This document shows positions 7,767 to 17,002 of a stretch of DNA of 64,000 bases, piece by piece. The notes under the pieces are model-generated. The model saw only the letters and a list, made by a program, of their open reading frames with translations. It made no database searches and was not told the DNA's origin. This DNA is from Paenalcaligenes hermetiae (GTDB lineage: Bacteria > Pseudomonadota > Gammaproteobacteria > Burkholderiales > Burkholderiaceae_B). Every line of letters starts with the position of its first letter. The first letter of the stretch is position 1. The translations under genes were made by a program, and so were the position numbers. The stretch is from positions 62,001 through 126,000 of the forward strand of contig NZ_BAABKD010000011.1 in the NCBI RefSeq assembly GCF_039543645.1. Direction: 5' to 3'.

Positions 7767-9226
7767 TGGGATTATTTGACGGACTGCGAACGCAGAACCA
7801 TTTTGCGAGCTTAGGCTCTGCTTTTTATACACGGTTAGCGCCGCAAGGGCTAACAAACCCAACGTTACTGCATGTGAACCCAGCGGTTGCTAAAAAGCTA
7901 GGCTTGCAGGCGACGCAGATCCAGTCGGAGTCATTTTTACGCATTATGTCAGGCAATGAGCCATTGCCTGGCGGGGATACCTTAGCGGCGGTCTACAGTG
8001 GCCACCAGTTTGGACATTGGGCGGGGCAGTTAGGTGATGGGCGCGCGCATTTGTTGGGGGCGATTCAAACCGAGCACGAGGTGTTAGAACTACAGCTAAA
8101 AGGCTCTGGATTAACCCCTTATTCTCGGATGGGTGATGGGCGTGCGGTATTGCGCTCTTCATTGCGGGAATATTTAGCTAGCCATGCTATGCAGAATTTA
8201 GGGATACCCACCACAGAAGCATTGGCGATTGTCATGTCAGAGGATCCGGTATACAGGGAAACTAAGGAGACCGCGACCATTGTGTGTAGAGTGGCCCCCA
8301 GCTTTGTTCGTTTTGGTTCTTTTGAGCATTGGTTTAATCACCCTAAGCAGCTACGTCAATTATTGCATTATGTAGTGGATTATTTTTATCCTGAGTGCGG
8401 TACGCCGGGCTTGACGCCAGATGCAGAGTTGGCTTTGGCTCTATTACGTGAAATTGTACGGCGTAGCGCACAAATGGTTGCGCATTGGCAAACGGTGGGG
8501 TTTTGTCATGGGGTTATGAATACGGACAATATGTCGGTATTAGGGTTGACCATGGATTATGGGCCTTATGCTTTTATGGATGCCTTTGCCATTGACTATA
8601 TTTGCAATACAACTGATAGCGGTGGGCGTTATGCTTGGTATAAACAACCCAGCATTGTGCATTGGAATTTAGCACGCTTAGCAAGCTGCTTTTTGGATTT
8701 GTGTACAGAGTCTCAATTGCAAGAAGTACTGGGGCACTTTGAAAGCGATTATGTGGCGCAGTATACGCATAATATGCAGCAAAAGTTGGGGTGGGATCAG
8801 TGGCAAGCGCAGGATCATCATTTAACCAATGATTGGTGGCAGTTGTTACACGACCATCAGGCTGATTTTAGTTTAAGTTTTAGGGCATTAAGCTTGGTTT
8901 TTGAACAGCCCGACTCATGGTTGGCTTTATTTGGACACAGCGAAGCCGCGCAACAGTGGTTAGCGCGTTATCAGCAACGCTCAGCGCTTAATCAGCACAG
9001 CCCGCAGCAGCGCCAAGAACAAATGGATCAGCACAACCCATTATATGTATTGCGTAATCATTTGGCACAGCAGGTGATTCAAGCGGTGCAACAAGGGGAT
9101 ATTGAGCCCCTAGCGCGTTTGTTTTTTGTATTAGAAAATCCTTATGATTGGCATGAAGGCTACGATGATTTGGCATTGCCGCCCACTCCGGATCAAAGCG
9201 TGCCCGCGCTAAGCTGCTCTTCATAG
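7766..9226 (+). CDS. selO: SelO/YdiU protein adenylyltransferase (UPF0061)
   Basis: A pseudokinase-fold enzyme that transfers AMP to protein Ser/Thr/Tyr residues and is linked in other bacteria to redox stress. The 486-residue protein has the family start (NHFASLGSAFYTRLAP), the nucleotide-binding segment LKGSGLTPYSRMGDGRAVLR, REYLASHAM, and the flipped active-site stretch FCHGVMNTDNMSVLG with DYGPYAFMDAF. The C-terminal end with NPLYVLRNHLAQ and NPYDWHEGYDDLALPP is intact. Unlike the E. coli and eukaryotic forms, it ends in CSS, so a Cys-Ser remains where selenocysteine occurs in eukaryotes. It is coupled to the DUF2069 gene by TAATG. Confidence 0.92.
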   Translation: MGLFDGLRTQNHFASLGSAFYTRLAPQGLTNPTLLHVNPAVAKKLGLQATQIQSESFLRIMSGNEPLPGGDTLAAVYSGHQFGHWAGQLGDGRAHLLGAIQTEHEVLELQLKGSGLTPYSRMGDGRAVLRSSLREYLASHAMQNLGIPTTEALAIVMSEDPVYRETKETATIVCRVAPSFVRFGSFEHWFNHPKQLRQLLHYVVDYFYPECGTPGLTPDAELALALLREIVRRSAQMVAHWQTVGFCHGVMNTDNMSVLGLTMDYGPYAFMDAFAIDYICNTTDSGGRYAWYKQPSIVHWNLARLASCFLDLCTESQLQEVLGHFESDYVAQYTHNMQQKLGWDQWQAQDHHLTNDWWQLLHDHQADFSLSFRALSLVFEQPDSWLALFGHSEAAQQWLARYQQRSALNQHSPQQRQEQMDQHNPLYVLRNHLAQQVIQAVQQGDIEPLARLFFVLENPYDWHEGYDDLALPPTPDQSVPALSCSS

Positions 9227-9245
9227 TGTGAGATTGGCATTATTT

Positions 9246-9273
9246 GGTTATGATTAGCAGCAATCATAAAACC
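9246..9273 (+). terminator. possible weak terminator between selO and aroC
   Basis: AT-rich hairpin (TTATGATT at 9248-9255 with AATCATAA at 9262-9269) with GG/CC flanks, followed by a broken T-stretch. It may only be an attenuating structure; strength is doubtful. Confidence 0.3.
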
Positions 9274-9296
9274 TTTATTTGGGATAAAACGTTGTT

Positions 9297-10382
9297 ATGG
9301 CAGCCAATACTTTAGGTAAATTATTCCGTGTTACTAACTATGGTGAATCACACGGACCAGCCATTGGTGCTGTGATTGATGGTTGTCCACCAGGATTGGC
9401 GCTTAGCGAAGCCGATATTCAGGTGGAGCTAGATCGTCGTCGTCCGGGTACATCGCGTCATGTCACCCAGCGCCAAGAGCCAGATCAAGTGGAAATTCTG
9501 TCAGGTGTGTATCAGGGTAAAACTACAGGAACGCCTATTAGCCTATTGATTCGTAATACCGATGCTCGCAGTAAGGATTATGGCAATATCGTGGATACGT
9601 TTAGGCCAGGGCATGCAGATTATGCATATTGGCGCAAATATGGTATCCGTGATCCACGAGGGGGTGGGCGATCCTCAGCGCGCTTAACGGCGCCAACAGT
9701 GGCTGCCGGTGCGATTGCTAAAAAATGGTTAGCGGAAAAATATGGGGTAAAAATTCGTGGGTATATGAGCCAGCTTGGCCCGATTGTGATTCCCTTTCAA
9801 TCGTGGGAGCACGTTTCTAACAATCCCTTTTATGCTCCGAATGCGGATGTGGTACCTGAACTCGAAGCCTATATGGATGCTTTGCGCAAAGAGGGCGACT
9901 CGATTGGAGCACGGATCGAGGTGGTGGCCGAGAACGTTCCCGCTGGTTTGGGCGAACCTATTTATGCACGTATGGATGCCGAGATTGCCTATGCGATGAT
10001 GGGGCTTAATGCGGTCAAGGGGGTGGAAATCGGTGCGGGGTTTGAGTCGGTTTCGCAGCGAGGCTCTGAACATGGTGATGCGATTACACCAACCGGCTTT
10101 GAATCGAATCATGCTGGGGGGATTTTGGGCGGCATCACCACTGGTCAACATATCGAAGTGTCTTTAGCCATTAAACCGACTTCCAGTATTCGCATCAAGC
10201 GCCCCTCCATTAATACAGAGGGCGAGCCGGTCGAGGTGCAGACCCTAGGACGTCATGACCCGTGCGTAGGGATTCGTGCAACTCCCATTGCAGAAAGTTT
10301 ATTAGCGATTGTGATTATGGATCAGTTGCTGCGCCAGCGTGCACAGTGTGCCGATCATTGGTTAAGACCAGGAGAAAACTAA
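9297..10382 (+). CDS. aroC: chorismate synthase
   Basis: Last step of the shikimate pathway: removes phosphate from 5-enolpyruvylshikimate-3-phosphate with reduced FMN as cofactor, giving chorismate (cytosol). The 361-residue protein shows FRVTNYGESHGPAIGAVIDG (residues 9-28, FMN and substrate binding), RRRPGTSRHVTQR, RPGHADYAYWRKYGIRD, GGGRSSARLTAPTVAAGAIA, and the C-terminal RHDPCVGIRATPIAES. Everything expected is in place. The stop overlaps the ATG of the following lipoprotein protease by one base. Confidence 0.97.
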   Translation: MAANTLGKLFRVTNYGESHGPAIGAVIDGCPPGLALSEADIQVELDRRRPGTSRHVTQRQEPDQVEILSGVYQGKTTGTPISLLIRNTDARSKDYGNIVDTFRPGHADYAYWRKYGIRDPRGGGRSSARLTAPTVAAGAIAKKWLAEKYGVKIRGYMSQLGPIVIPFQSWEHVSNNPFYAPNADVVPELEAYMDALRKEGDSIGARIEVVAENVPAGLGEPIYARMDAEIAYAMMGLNAVKGVEIGAGFESVSQRGSEHGDAITPTGFESNHAGGILGGITTGQHIEVSLAIKPTSSIRIKRPSINTEGEPVEVQTLGRHDPCVGIRATPIAESLLAIVIMDQLLRQRAQCADHWLRPGEN

Positions 10383-11206
10383 TGCGAACCTTACTTAAAA
10401 AAGCAAAATGGATGGTAGCGCTAGGCACAACCAGCTTATTGGTCGCCTGCACGGCGATGGATACAACAAGCTCTGGCATGGTGGGTATTGAGCGTAAGCA
10501 GTATATGTCGAGCCTAGTCTCGGAAGCTGATCTGAATCAAACCGCCGCGCAGCAATATAACCAAATGATCAGCCAAGCACGAGCGCAATCAGCTCTTGAT
10601 GTGAACCAGGCACAAACCCAGCGAGTACGTACCATTGCTCAGCGTTTAATCCAACAGGTGGGGGTGTTTAGACCCGATGCACAACAATGGAACTGGGAAA
10701 TCCATGTGATTAATAGCGACGAAGTAAATGCGTGGTGTATGCCTGGTGGGAAGATGGCGGTTTATTCTGGCTTGATCAACAAAACCAAAGCCACCGATGA
10801 TGAGCTGGCTGCGGTAATTGGACATGAAATGGCCCATGCCTTGCGTGAGCATGCTCGTGAGCAGATGTCTCAGCAAATGGCAACCAATATTGGGCTGTCC
10901 GTATTATCGGCGGTGACCGGAAGTTCGCTGGTAGGAGACCTAGGCAGCACATTAACGGATGTAATGTTTAATTTACCCAACAGTCGCACTCATGAAACCG
11001 AGGCTGATCGTTTAGGGGTGGAGCTGGCAGCTCGTGCCGGTTATGACCCTAGAGCTGCGGTAACACTATGGCAAAAAATGCAAGCCCTAAGCGGTAATGG
11101 TACGCCCGAGTTTTTGTCTACCCACCCATCACCGGCATCGCGGATTAATGATTTACAGGTAGCTGCTGAGCGCGTTATGCCGATTTACCAGCAGAATAAA
11201 CGTTAA
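10382..11206 (+). CDS. M48-family lipoprotein metalloprotease
   Basis: A 274-residue periplasm-facing lipoprotein: a signal peptide with lipobox LVAC (Cys23), followed by a peptidase M48 domain. The zinc motif HEMAH is at 148-152 and the third ligand lies in HETEADRLG near residue 202. It resembles LoiP/YcaL of E. coli, which are outer-membrane-associated quality-control proteases. The ATG at 10382, which overlaps the aroC stop (TAATG), is chosen because it gives a proper signal peptide; the frame stays open upstream but that part belongs to aroC. A strong terminator follows. Confidence 0.9.
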   Translation: MRTLLKKAKWMVALGTTSLLVACTAMDTTSSGMVGIERKQYMSSLVSEADLNQTAAQQYNQMISQARAQSALDVNQAQTQRVRTIAQRLIQQVGVFRPDAQQWNWEIHVINSDEVNAWCMPGGKMAVYSGLINKTKATDDELAAVIGHEMAHALREHAREQMSQQMATNIGLSVLSAVTGSSLVGDLGSTLTDVMFNLPNSRTHETEADRLGVELAARAGYDPRAAVTLWQKMQALSGNGTPEFLSTHPSPASRINDLQVAAERVMPIYQQNKR

Positions 11207-11231
11207 GTCCACTTAGCGACTCATACAAAAA

Positions 11232-11260
11232 AGCTGTGTTATTTAGACACAGCTTTTTTT
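11232..11260 (+). terminator. intrinsic terminator after aroC-M48 protease
   Basis: Perfect 8-bp stem AGCTGTGT/ACACAGCT (11232-11239 and 11247-11254), 7-base loop, then a run of seven T. A-rich sequence on the other side makes it potentially bidirectional. Confidence 0.9.
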
Positions 11261-11296
11261 ATCCTATTATTTTTTATACTAGGATATGTATTGGTC

Positions 11297-11324
11297 TTGT
11301 ACCGGTGTAAAACCTTGGCATAAT
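11297..11324 (+). promoter_or_regulatory. candidate promoter of leuCDB
   Basis: TTGTAC, 16 bases, CATAAT; 37 bases upstream of the leuC ATG and just after a terminator. Both boxes deviate from consensus in two positions or fewer, but this is a by-eye match. No leucine-rich leader peptide is visible in the gap. Confidence 0.4.
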
Positions 11325-11361
11325 AAAATCATCTTGAAAACTTTTTATGGGCGAGACTCAG

Positions 11362-12765
11362 ATGGCAAAAACCTTATACGACAAGTTATTTGATTCGCAT
11401 GTGGTGCATCGCGAAGACGATGGAACCTGTTTGCTTTATATTGATCGTCAGCTTTTACACGAAGTGACGAGTCCACAGGCATTCGAGGGTCTGGAGCTTG
11501 CTGGGCGCAAGCCATGGCGTATTAGCGCTAACTTGGCCGTGGCAGATCATAACGTGCCTACTACATCCCGTGCCGAGGGTATCGAAGATCCAATTTCTAA
11601 ATTGCAAGTAGATACTTTGGTGAAAAATTGCGAAAAACATGGCATTACTCTGTTCGATATGAACGATCGCCGTCAAGGGATTGTGCATATTATTGGACCA
11701 GAGCAGGGCGCCACCTTGCCTGGCATGACAGTGGTTTGTGGGGACTCCCATACCAGCACGCACGGAGCAGTGGGGGCCTTGGCCTTTGGTATAGGGACCT
11801 CTGAGGTCGAGCATGTTTTAGCTACCCAAACCCTATACATGAAAAAAAGCAAAAGCATGCTGATTAAGGTAAATGGTAAGCTGCCTTTTGGGTGTACGGC
11901 CAAAGACTTGATTTTGTATGTTATTGGACAGATTGGTACAGCTGGCGGCACGGGGTATGCGATTGAGTTTGCAGGCTCAGCCATTAGTGATTTAAGTATG
12001 GAAGGACGCATGACGGTCTGTAATATGGCGATCGAGGCCGGCGCGCGTTCTGGTTTGGTTGCTGTGGATCAAAAAACCATCGATTATTTCCGTGGCCGTC
12101 CTTATGCGCCAACAGGGGTGTTGTGGGATCAGGCCGTGCAGTATTGGCAAACGTTGCACTCTGACGAGGGAGCGCAGTTCGATAAAGTCATTGAGCTGAA
12201 TGCCGCCGACATTGCACCGCAGGTCACATGGGGTACATCCCCTGAAATGGTGATTGATATCACTCAAGCGGTACCAGACCCAGATAAAGAAAAAGATAGC
12301 GTAAAACGGGATGGCATGATTCGCGCCTTAGAGTACATGGGCTTGAATCCCATGCAGCCTATTACGGATGTTCGCATTGATAAAGTCTTTATCGGCTCCT
12401 GTACGAATGCGCGCATCGAGGACTTGCGTGATGCCGCAAAGGTGGCTCGGGGGCGTAAAGTGGCTTCGAATGTTAAGCAAGCCATGATTGTGCCGGGCTC
12501 TGGCTTAGTTAAATTACAAGCAGAACAAGAGGGCTTAGATAAAATCTTTATTGAGGCCGGTTTTGAGTGGCGAGAGCCGGGTTGCTCGATGTGTTTAGCT
12601 ATGAATGCAGACCGTCTTGAGCCTGGTGAGCGCTGTGCGGCTACATCTAATCGTAACTTTGAAGGGCGTCAAGGGATGGGCGGGCGTACCCACTTAGTCA
12701 GCCCAGCCATGGCCGCGGCAGCAGCGATCGCGGGTCATTTTGTGGATGTTCGTAACTACAACTAA
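11362..12765 (+). CDS. leuC: 3-isopropylmalate dehydratase large subunit
   Basis: With LeuD it isomerises 2-isopropylmalate to 3-isopropylmalate in leucine synthesis. The 467-residue aconitase-type protein shows CGDSHTSTHGAVGALAFGIG, GSCTNARIEDLRDAA and the cluster-binding GCSMCLAMN; together the three conserved cysteines for the [4Fe-4S] cluster are present. The start at 11362 (MAKTLYDKLFDSHVV) is chosen since it matches the usual N-terminus and length; an in-frame ATG at 11347 would add five residues and has no ribosome site. First gene of leuC-leuD-leuB; leuA is not in this window. Confidence 0.96.
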   Translation: MAKTLYDKLFDSHVVHREDDGTCLLYIDRQLLHEVTSPQAFEGLELAGRKPWRISANLAVADHNVPTTSRAEGIEDPISKLQVDTLVKNCEKHGITLFDMNDRRQGIVHIIGPEQGATLPGMTVVCGDSHTSTHGAVGALAFGIGTSEVEHVLATQTLYMKKSKSMLIKVNGKLPFGCTAKDLILYVIGQIGTAGGTGYAIEFAGSAISDLSMEGRMTVCNMAIEAGARSGLVAVDQKTIDYFRGRPYAPTGVLWDQAVQYWQTLHSDEGAQFDKVIELNAADIAPQVTWGTSPEMVIDITQAVPDPDKEKDSVKRDGMIRALEYMGLNPMQPITDVRIDKVFIGSCTNARIEDLRDAAKVARGRKVASNVKQAMIVPGSGLVKLQAEQEGLDKIFIEAGFEWREPGCSMCLAMNADRLEPGERCAATSNRNFEGRQGMGGRTHLVSPAMAAAAAIAGHFVDVRNYN

Positions 12766-12779
12766 TTCAAGGAACCAAA

Positions 12780-13430
12780 ATGCAAGCATTTACTACCCAT
12801 AAAGGACTGGTGGCTCCCTTAGATCGCGAAAACGTCGATACGGATTTAATTATTCCTAAGCAGTTTTTAAAATCCATTAAGCGTACAGGCTTTGGGCCAA
12901 ACTTATTTGATGAGCTCCGCTATTTGGATCATGGCGAACCCGGGATGGACAATGATAAACGTCCTAAAAACCCAGATTTTGTGTTAAATCAAGACCGCTA
13001 TCAGGGTGCGTCAATATTATTAGCACGTAAAAACTTTGGTTGTGGATCCAGTCGAGAACATGCGCCTTGGGCGTTGTTGCAATATGGTTTTCGTGCCATT
13101 ATTGCCCCCTCTTTTGCGGATATTTTCTTTAACAATAGCTTTAAAAACGGCTTGTTGCCTATCGTGCTCTCCGAGTCACAGGTAGCCCGTCTTTTTGACG
13201 AGGTAAAAGCGTTCCCTGGCTATGAGCTAACGGTGGATTTAGCGCGTCAGGTTGTAGTAACCCCCGCTGGCGAGGAGCTGTCTTTTGCTATTGATGCCTC
13301 ACGTAAAAACTCATTATTAAACGGTTTAGACGAAATTGGTCAGACTCTACAAAAAGCCGATTTGATTAAACAGTTTGAAGCCGAGCGGCTAGCACGTCAC
13401 CCATGGTTAGTGGCGGATGCTTTAGCGTAA
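12780..13430 (+). CDS. leuD: 3-isopropylmalate dehydratase small subunit
   Basis: Swivelling-domain partner of LeuC. The 216-residue protein carries PLDRENVDTDLIIPKQFL and the substrate-loop motif NFGCGSSREHAPWAL, with IAPSFADIFFNNSFKNG; length is normal. It begins 14 bases after leuC with AAGGAACC ahead of its ATG, so it is cotranscribed. Confidence 0.96.
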   Translation: MQAFTTHKGLVAPLDRENVDTDLIIPKQFLKSIKRTGFGPNLFDELRYLDHGEPGMDNDKRPKNPDFVLNQDRYQGASILLARKNFGCGSSREHAPWALLQYGFRAIIAPSFADIFFNNSFKNGLLPIVLSESQVARLFDEVKAFPGYELTVDLARQVVVTPAGEELSFAIDASRKNSLLNGLDEIGQTLQKADLIKQFEAERLARHPWLVADALA

Positions 13431-13460
13431 ATGTTGCTTAGATAGATAAAAGGATTTTTC

Positions 13461-14534
13461 ATGACACAAATTGCAGTATTAGCTGGAGACGGCATTGGGC
13501 AGGAAATCACGACTCAAGCCGCTCGTGTGCTTCAGGCTGTTGCTCCTGATTTAACATTGGTCGAAGCTCCAGTAGGTGGGGCAGCATATGATCTTCACGG
13601 TCATCCTTTACCCCAAGAGACTTTAGACCTCGCACAGCAGTCCGCCGCTATTTTATTTGGTGCCGTAGGGGATTGGAAGTACGATAATTTGCCTCGCGAG
13701 TTACGCCCAGAACAAGCGATTTTAGGTTTACGCAAAGCCATGGGCTTGTTTGCTAACTTCCGCCCAGCTATTTTATATCCTCAGCTTGCCCAAGCGTCTA
13801 GTCTAAAACCTGAAATTGTTTCTGGCTTGGATATTTTAATTATTCGCGAATTAACTGGGGATATTTATTTTGGTCAGCCACGTGGGGTACGTGTAGTCGA
13901 AGAGGGGCCTTTTGCAGGGGATAAGCAGGGCTTTGATACGATGCTTTATGCGGAAACAGAAATTCGTCGTATTGCAAAAGTGGCGTTTGAAGCGGCGCAA
14001 AAGCGTAATAAAAAACTATGCAGCGTAGATAAAGCCAACGTACTAGAAACCTCACAGTTGTGGCGTGACATCATGATAGAGGTCGCAAAGGACTATCCTG
14101 ATGTAGAATTAAGCCATATGTATGTAGATAATGCCGCTATGCAGCTGGTACGCGCGCCTAAAGCGTTTGATGTGATTGTGACAGGAAATATCTTTGGTGA
14201 TATTTTGTCTGACGAGGCAGCGATGTTGACAGGCTCGATTGGTATGCTTCCTTCGGCCTCGCTCAATGCTTCAAATCAGGGGCTTTACGAGCCAAGTCAT
14301 GGTTCAGCTCCAGATATTGCAGGGCAAAATAAAGCTAATCCTTTGGCAACCATCCTATCGGCAGCGATGCTATTGCGCTACTCTTTAGGACGTGAGGCCC
14401 AAGCGTTGCAAGTAGAGCAGGCTGTCGCTACGGTCCTTGAACAAGGCTTACGTACCGCTGATATTTATAGCGAGGGCACGCAGTTGGTCGGCACCTCAGA
14501 AATGGGTGATGCTGTTCTTAACGCACTTGGTTAA
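13461..14534 (+). CDS. leuB: 3-isopropylmalate dehydrogenase
   Basis: NAD+- and metal-dependent oxidative decarboxylation of 3-isopropylmalate to 2-oxoisocaproate. The 357-residue protein has the N-terminal GDGIGQEIT, the substrate arginine region RELTGDIYFGQPRG, the lysine-containing SVDKANVLETSQLWRD, the metal site VTGNIFGDILSDEAAML and the NAD-binding PSHGSAPDIAGQNKANP. It follows leuD by 30 bases with AAAGGA before the ATG. Confidence 0.97.
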   Translation: MTQIAVLAGDGIGQEITTQAARVLQAVAPDLTLVEAPVGGAAYDLHGHPLPQETLDLAQQSAAILFGAVGDWKYDNLPRELRPEQAILGLRKAMGLFANFRPAILYPQLAQASSLKPEIVSGLDILIIRELTGDIYFGQPRGVRVVEEGPFAGDKQGFDTMLYAETEIRRIAKVAFEAAQKRNKKLCSVDKANVLETSQLWRDIMIEVAKDYPDVELSHMYVDNAAMQLVRAPKAFDVIVTGNIFGDILSDEAAMLTGSIGMLPSASLNASNQGLYEPSHGSAPDIAGQNKANPLATILSAAMLLRYSLGREAQALQVEQAVATVLEQGLRTADIYSEGTQLVGTSEMGDAVLNALG

Positions 14535-14566
14535 AACGCCATTTTTATTTATTTAGGTGATTTTTC

Positions 14567-15688
14567 ATGAAAAAAGCAGTAGGTTTAGTCGGTTGGCGCG
14601 GTATGGTGGGCTCTGTGCTCATGCAGCGTATGCGCGATGAAAACGATTTTGCTCTTTTTGAGCCCGTTTTCTTTTCAACAAGTAACGCAGGCGGTGCCGC
14701 TCCCAGCTGGGCTGATGGCGCGGGTCCTCTACAGGATGCCTACGATATTGATGCCTTGAAAAAATTACCGATTATTCTTACTGCTCAGGGCGGGGATTAC
14801 ACGTCGGCGGTTTACACAAAACTACGTGATGCAGGCTGGGATGGCCTATGGATTGATGCGGCGAGTACATTACGCATGGATGATGACTCTATCATTGTGT
14901 TGGATCCAATTAACCGCGATGTAATCGATCAAGGCTTAAAAAACGGTATTAAACAGTTTATTGGTGGGAACTGTACCGTTAGCTGTATGTTGATGGGGTT
15001 AGGGGGGCTCTTTAAAAACAACCTCGTAGAGTGGATGACCTCCATGACTTATCAAGCGGCCTCCGGTGGTGGGGCACAACATATGCGCGAGCTTTTGACA
15101 CAGTTTGGCGAGATCAATGCCGCAGTAAAACCATTATTGGATGACCCCGCTAGTGCTATTTTAGAAATAGATCGTCAGGTATTGGCCAAACAAAAAGCGG
15201 ATGACTTGGATCATCAGCACTTTGGTGTACCGCTTGGTGGAAACCTTATCCCCTGGATTGATTCTGACTTAGGCAATGGTATGTCACGCGAAGAGTGGAA
15301 AGGTGGGGTGGAAACCAATAAGGTTCTTGGTCATACTGCAGAAAACTATGTTCCCATCGATGGTTTATGTGTACGTATTGGGGCGATGCGCTCACATAGT
15401 CAAGCCTTAACCATTAAGCTACGCCAAGACCTACCCCTGGATGAGATCAATGATATTATTGCTCAGGGTTCGCAATGGGCTAAAGTCATACCTAACGAGC
15501 GTGAGCGTACCATGCATGAGCTAACGCCTGTAGCGGTGACAGGTACCTTGGATATCCCTGTGGGTCGTATGCGTAAGTTGGCTATGGGTGGTGACTACCT
15601 CAGCGCCTTTACCGTAGGTGATCAGTTATTGTGGGGGGCCGCCGAGCCACTACGTCGTATGTTACGTATTGCTCTAGGGGAACTCTAA
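14567..15688 (+). CDS. asd: aspartate-semialdehyde dehydrogenase
   Basis: Makes aspartate 4-semialdehyde from aspartyl phosphate and NADPH, the branch point to lysine/diaminopimelate, threonine (see thrB) and methionine. It is the 370-residue Gram-negative type: GWRGMVGSVLMQRM binds NADP near residue 9, the catalytic cysteine is in GGNCTVSCMLMGLGG (about residue 135), and AASGGGAQHMRELL and the histidine-bearing RIGAMRSHSQAL follow. It lies 32 bases after leuB and 3 bases before fimV, so the whole stretch leuC to truA may be transcribed together. Confidence 0.96.
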   Translation: MKKAVGLVGWRGMVGSVLMQRMRDENDFALFEPVFFSTSNAGGAAPSWADGAGPLQDAYDIDALKKLPIILTAQGGDYTSAVYTKLRDAGWDGLWIDAASTLRMDDDSIIVLDPINRDVIDQGLKNGIKQFIGGNCTVSCMLMGLGGLFKNNLVEWMTSMTYQAASGGGAQHMRELLTQFGEINAAVKPLLDDPASAILEIDRQVLAKQKADDLDHQHFGVPLGGNLIPWIDSDLGNGMSREEWKGGVETNKVLGHTAENYVPIDGLCVRIGAMRSHSQALTIKLRQDLPLDEINDIIAQGSQWAKVIPNERERTMHELTPVAVTGTLDIPVGRMRKLAMGGDYLSAFTVGDQLLWGAAEPLRRMLRIALGEL

Positions 15689-15691
15689 ATC

Positions 15692-17002
15692 ATGCGCAGA
15701 CACTGTCGCCGTGGAACGGCGCTATTTTTGCTCAGTGCTGGTGCAGCGGCAGTGTTCACTACACTGAGCGTTCAGGCGGCTGTGTTGGGGCATAGTCGGG
15801 TTACTTCTTTACCCGACCAGCCCTTACGCATTGTGGTTCAGCTCAAAGACTTAAGTACAGCAGAACTACAACGTGTTTCGGTACAGATAGCCCCGCTTTC
15901 GGCTTGGCAAGAGGCTGGGCTAACGCCACCGGTGGCCTTGGATTCGCTCAGTGCGCATTTAATTCCTGCTGTGCAGCCGAATGCTATGCAGATTGTGCTG
16001 CAGTCTCCACATGCTGTCGCTCAACCGGTGCTAGATGTACTGATAGATGTGAAAACGCCGGTTTCTACGCAGCGCCATCAAGTCAGTGTTTTAGCCAGTC
16101 AGGCGCCTACGCCGATGACGGTAGCGGTGGCGACTCCGGTTAGCCCAACGGTATCGGCGACCGAGCCTCGAGCTGCTACGGCCATCTCTGCACCCTCAAC
16201 GCTAACGGTGCGCCAAGGGCAAACGCTTTATCGTATTGCACGCCAATGGCGACAAGAGGGGTATAGCGATCAGCAAATGATGGCTGCTCTTGTTCAGGCG
16301 AATCCGGATGCTTTTAGTCACGGCAATATGAATTTATTGCGTGCAGGGGCTCGCTTACAAAAACCTGATGCGGCCACTTTAGCTGCCATGACTCCAGAAC
16401 AAGCGAAGCAGTTATATCAACGTCATTTACAGTGGTTTGATGAATATCGCCAGCGATTAGCTACGGGACAAAGCCTTGTGCCGATGCCCGAGACAGAAAC
16501 AACCAGTACAAAAACATCAGTAGCGTTGGATATAGCAACTGATCGCCTTCAGTTAAGTCGAGCCGATGATGATTCGATGCAGGCAGACCAAGCAGCGGCT
16601 GTGGCGCAAGAAATCACGCATACGGCGCAACGCTTGGCACAGTTGGAAAGCACCTCAGCCGAGCGCGCTGATACTGTCAAAGAGAGCAATGGATCCCCCA
16701 AGGATGCAAGCCCCTCTTTAGACTCGTCTGCTATACAATCATCAGAATCAAAAAATACGACGTTAGCCCCGGCTGTGGATGCCTTGGAACCCACGGCAGC
16801 AGTTGCGTCTCCATTGGCAGCATCCAGTCGTGGTGCGAGTGCAGATACGGATCCTGCTTCTAGCACTGAAGCGGTCGCTTCCCGTTCTTGGTTTGGCTGG
16901 TGGGCAGGCTTTTTGGTTTTAGCAGTGATCCTTGTAGCATGGGTATTGCGACGTAATCCGGTATCACCGGACGAGGTTGAGCTGAGGGAAATAAAAGAGT
17001 GA
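15692..17002 (+). CDS. fimV: FimV-like LysM protein
   Basis: A 436-residue inner-membrane-anchored protein expected in the envelope at the cell pole. Order: signal/anchor helix (to about residue 30, ending VQAA), a FimV N-terminal module of roughly 110 residues (AVLGHSRVTSLPDQPLRIVV), a LysM peptidoglycan-binding domain (TLTVRQGQTLYRIARQW, near 168-222), a long low-complexity Ser/Ala/Thr-rich spacer, and a C-terminal membrane helix (WAGFLVLAVILVAWVL). Its place between asd and truA is the classical fimV position of pseudomonads. It is much shorter than Pseudomonas FimV and lacks the acidic repeat region and cytosolic TPR-like domain. Role in polar localisation or Tad/type IV pili is inference. 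Confidence 0.78.
   Translation: MRRHCRRGTALFLLSAGAAAVFTTLSVQAAVLGHSRVTSLPDQPLRIVVQLKDLSTAELQRVSVQIAPLSAWQEAGLTPPVALDSLSAHLIPAVQPNAMQIVLQSPHAVAQPVLDVLIDVKTPVSTQRHQVSVLASQAPTPMTVAVATPVSPTVSATEPRAATAISAPSTLTVRQGQTLYRIARQWRQEGYSDQQMMAALVQANPDAFSHGNMNLLRAGARLQKPDAATLAAMTPEQAKQLYQRHLQWFDEYRQRLATGQSLVPMPETETTSTKTSVALDIATDRLQLSRADDDSMQADQAAAVAQEITHTAQRLAQLESTSAERADTVKESNGSPKDASPSLDSSAIQSSESKNTTLAPAVDALEPTAAVASPLAASSRGASADTDPASSTEAVASRSWFGWWAGFLVLAVILVAWVLRRNPVSPDEVELREIKE

Noticed and set aside
9729..10151. 140-codon minus-strand frame inside aroC
   Set aside because: Wholly antisense to a strongly conserved gene; no ribosome site or domain.
11261..11361. Leucine leader peptide before leuC
   Set aside because: No short frame with leucine codons between the promoter candidate and the gene.
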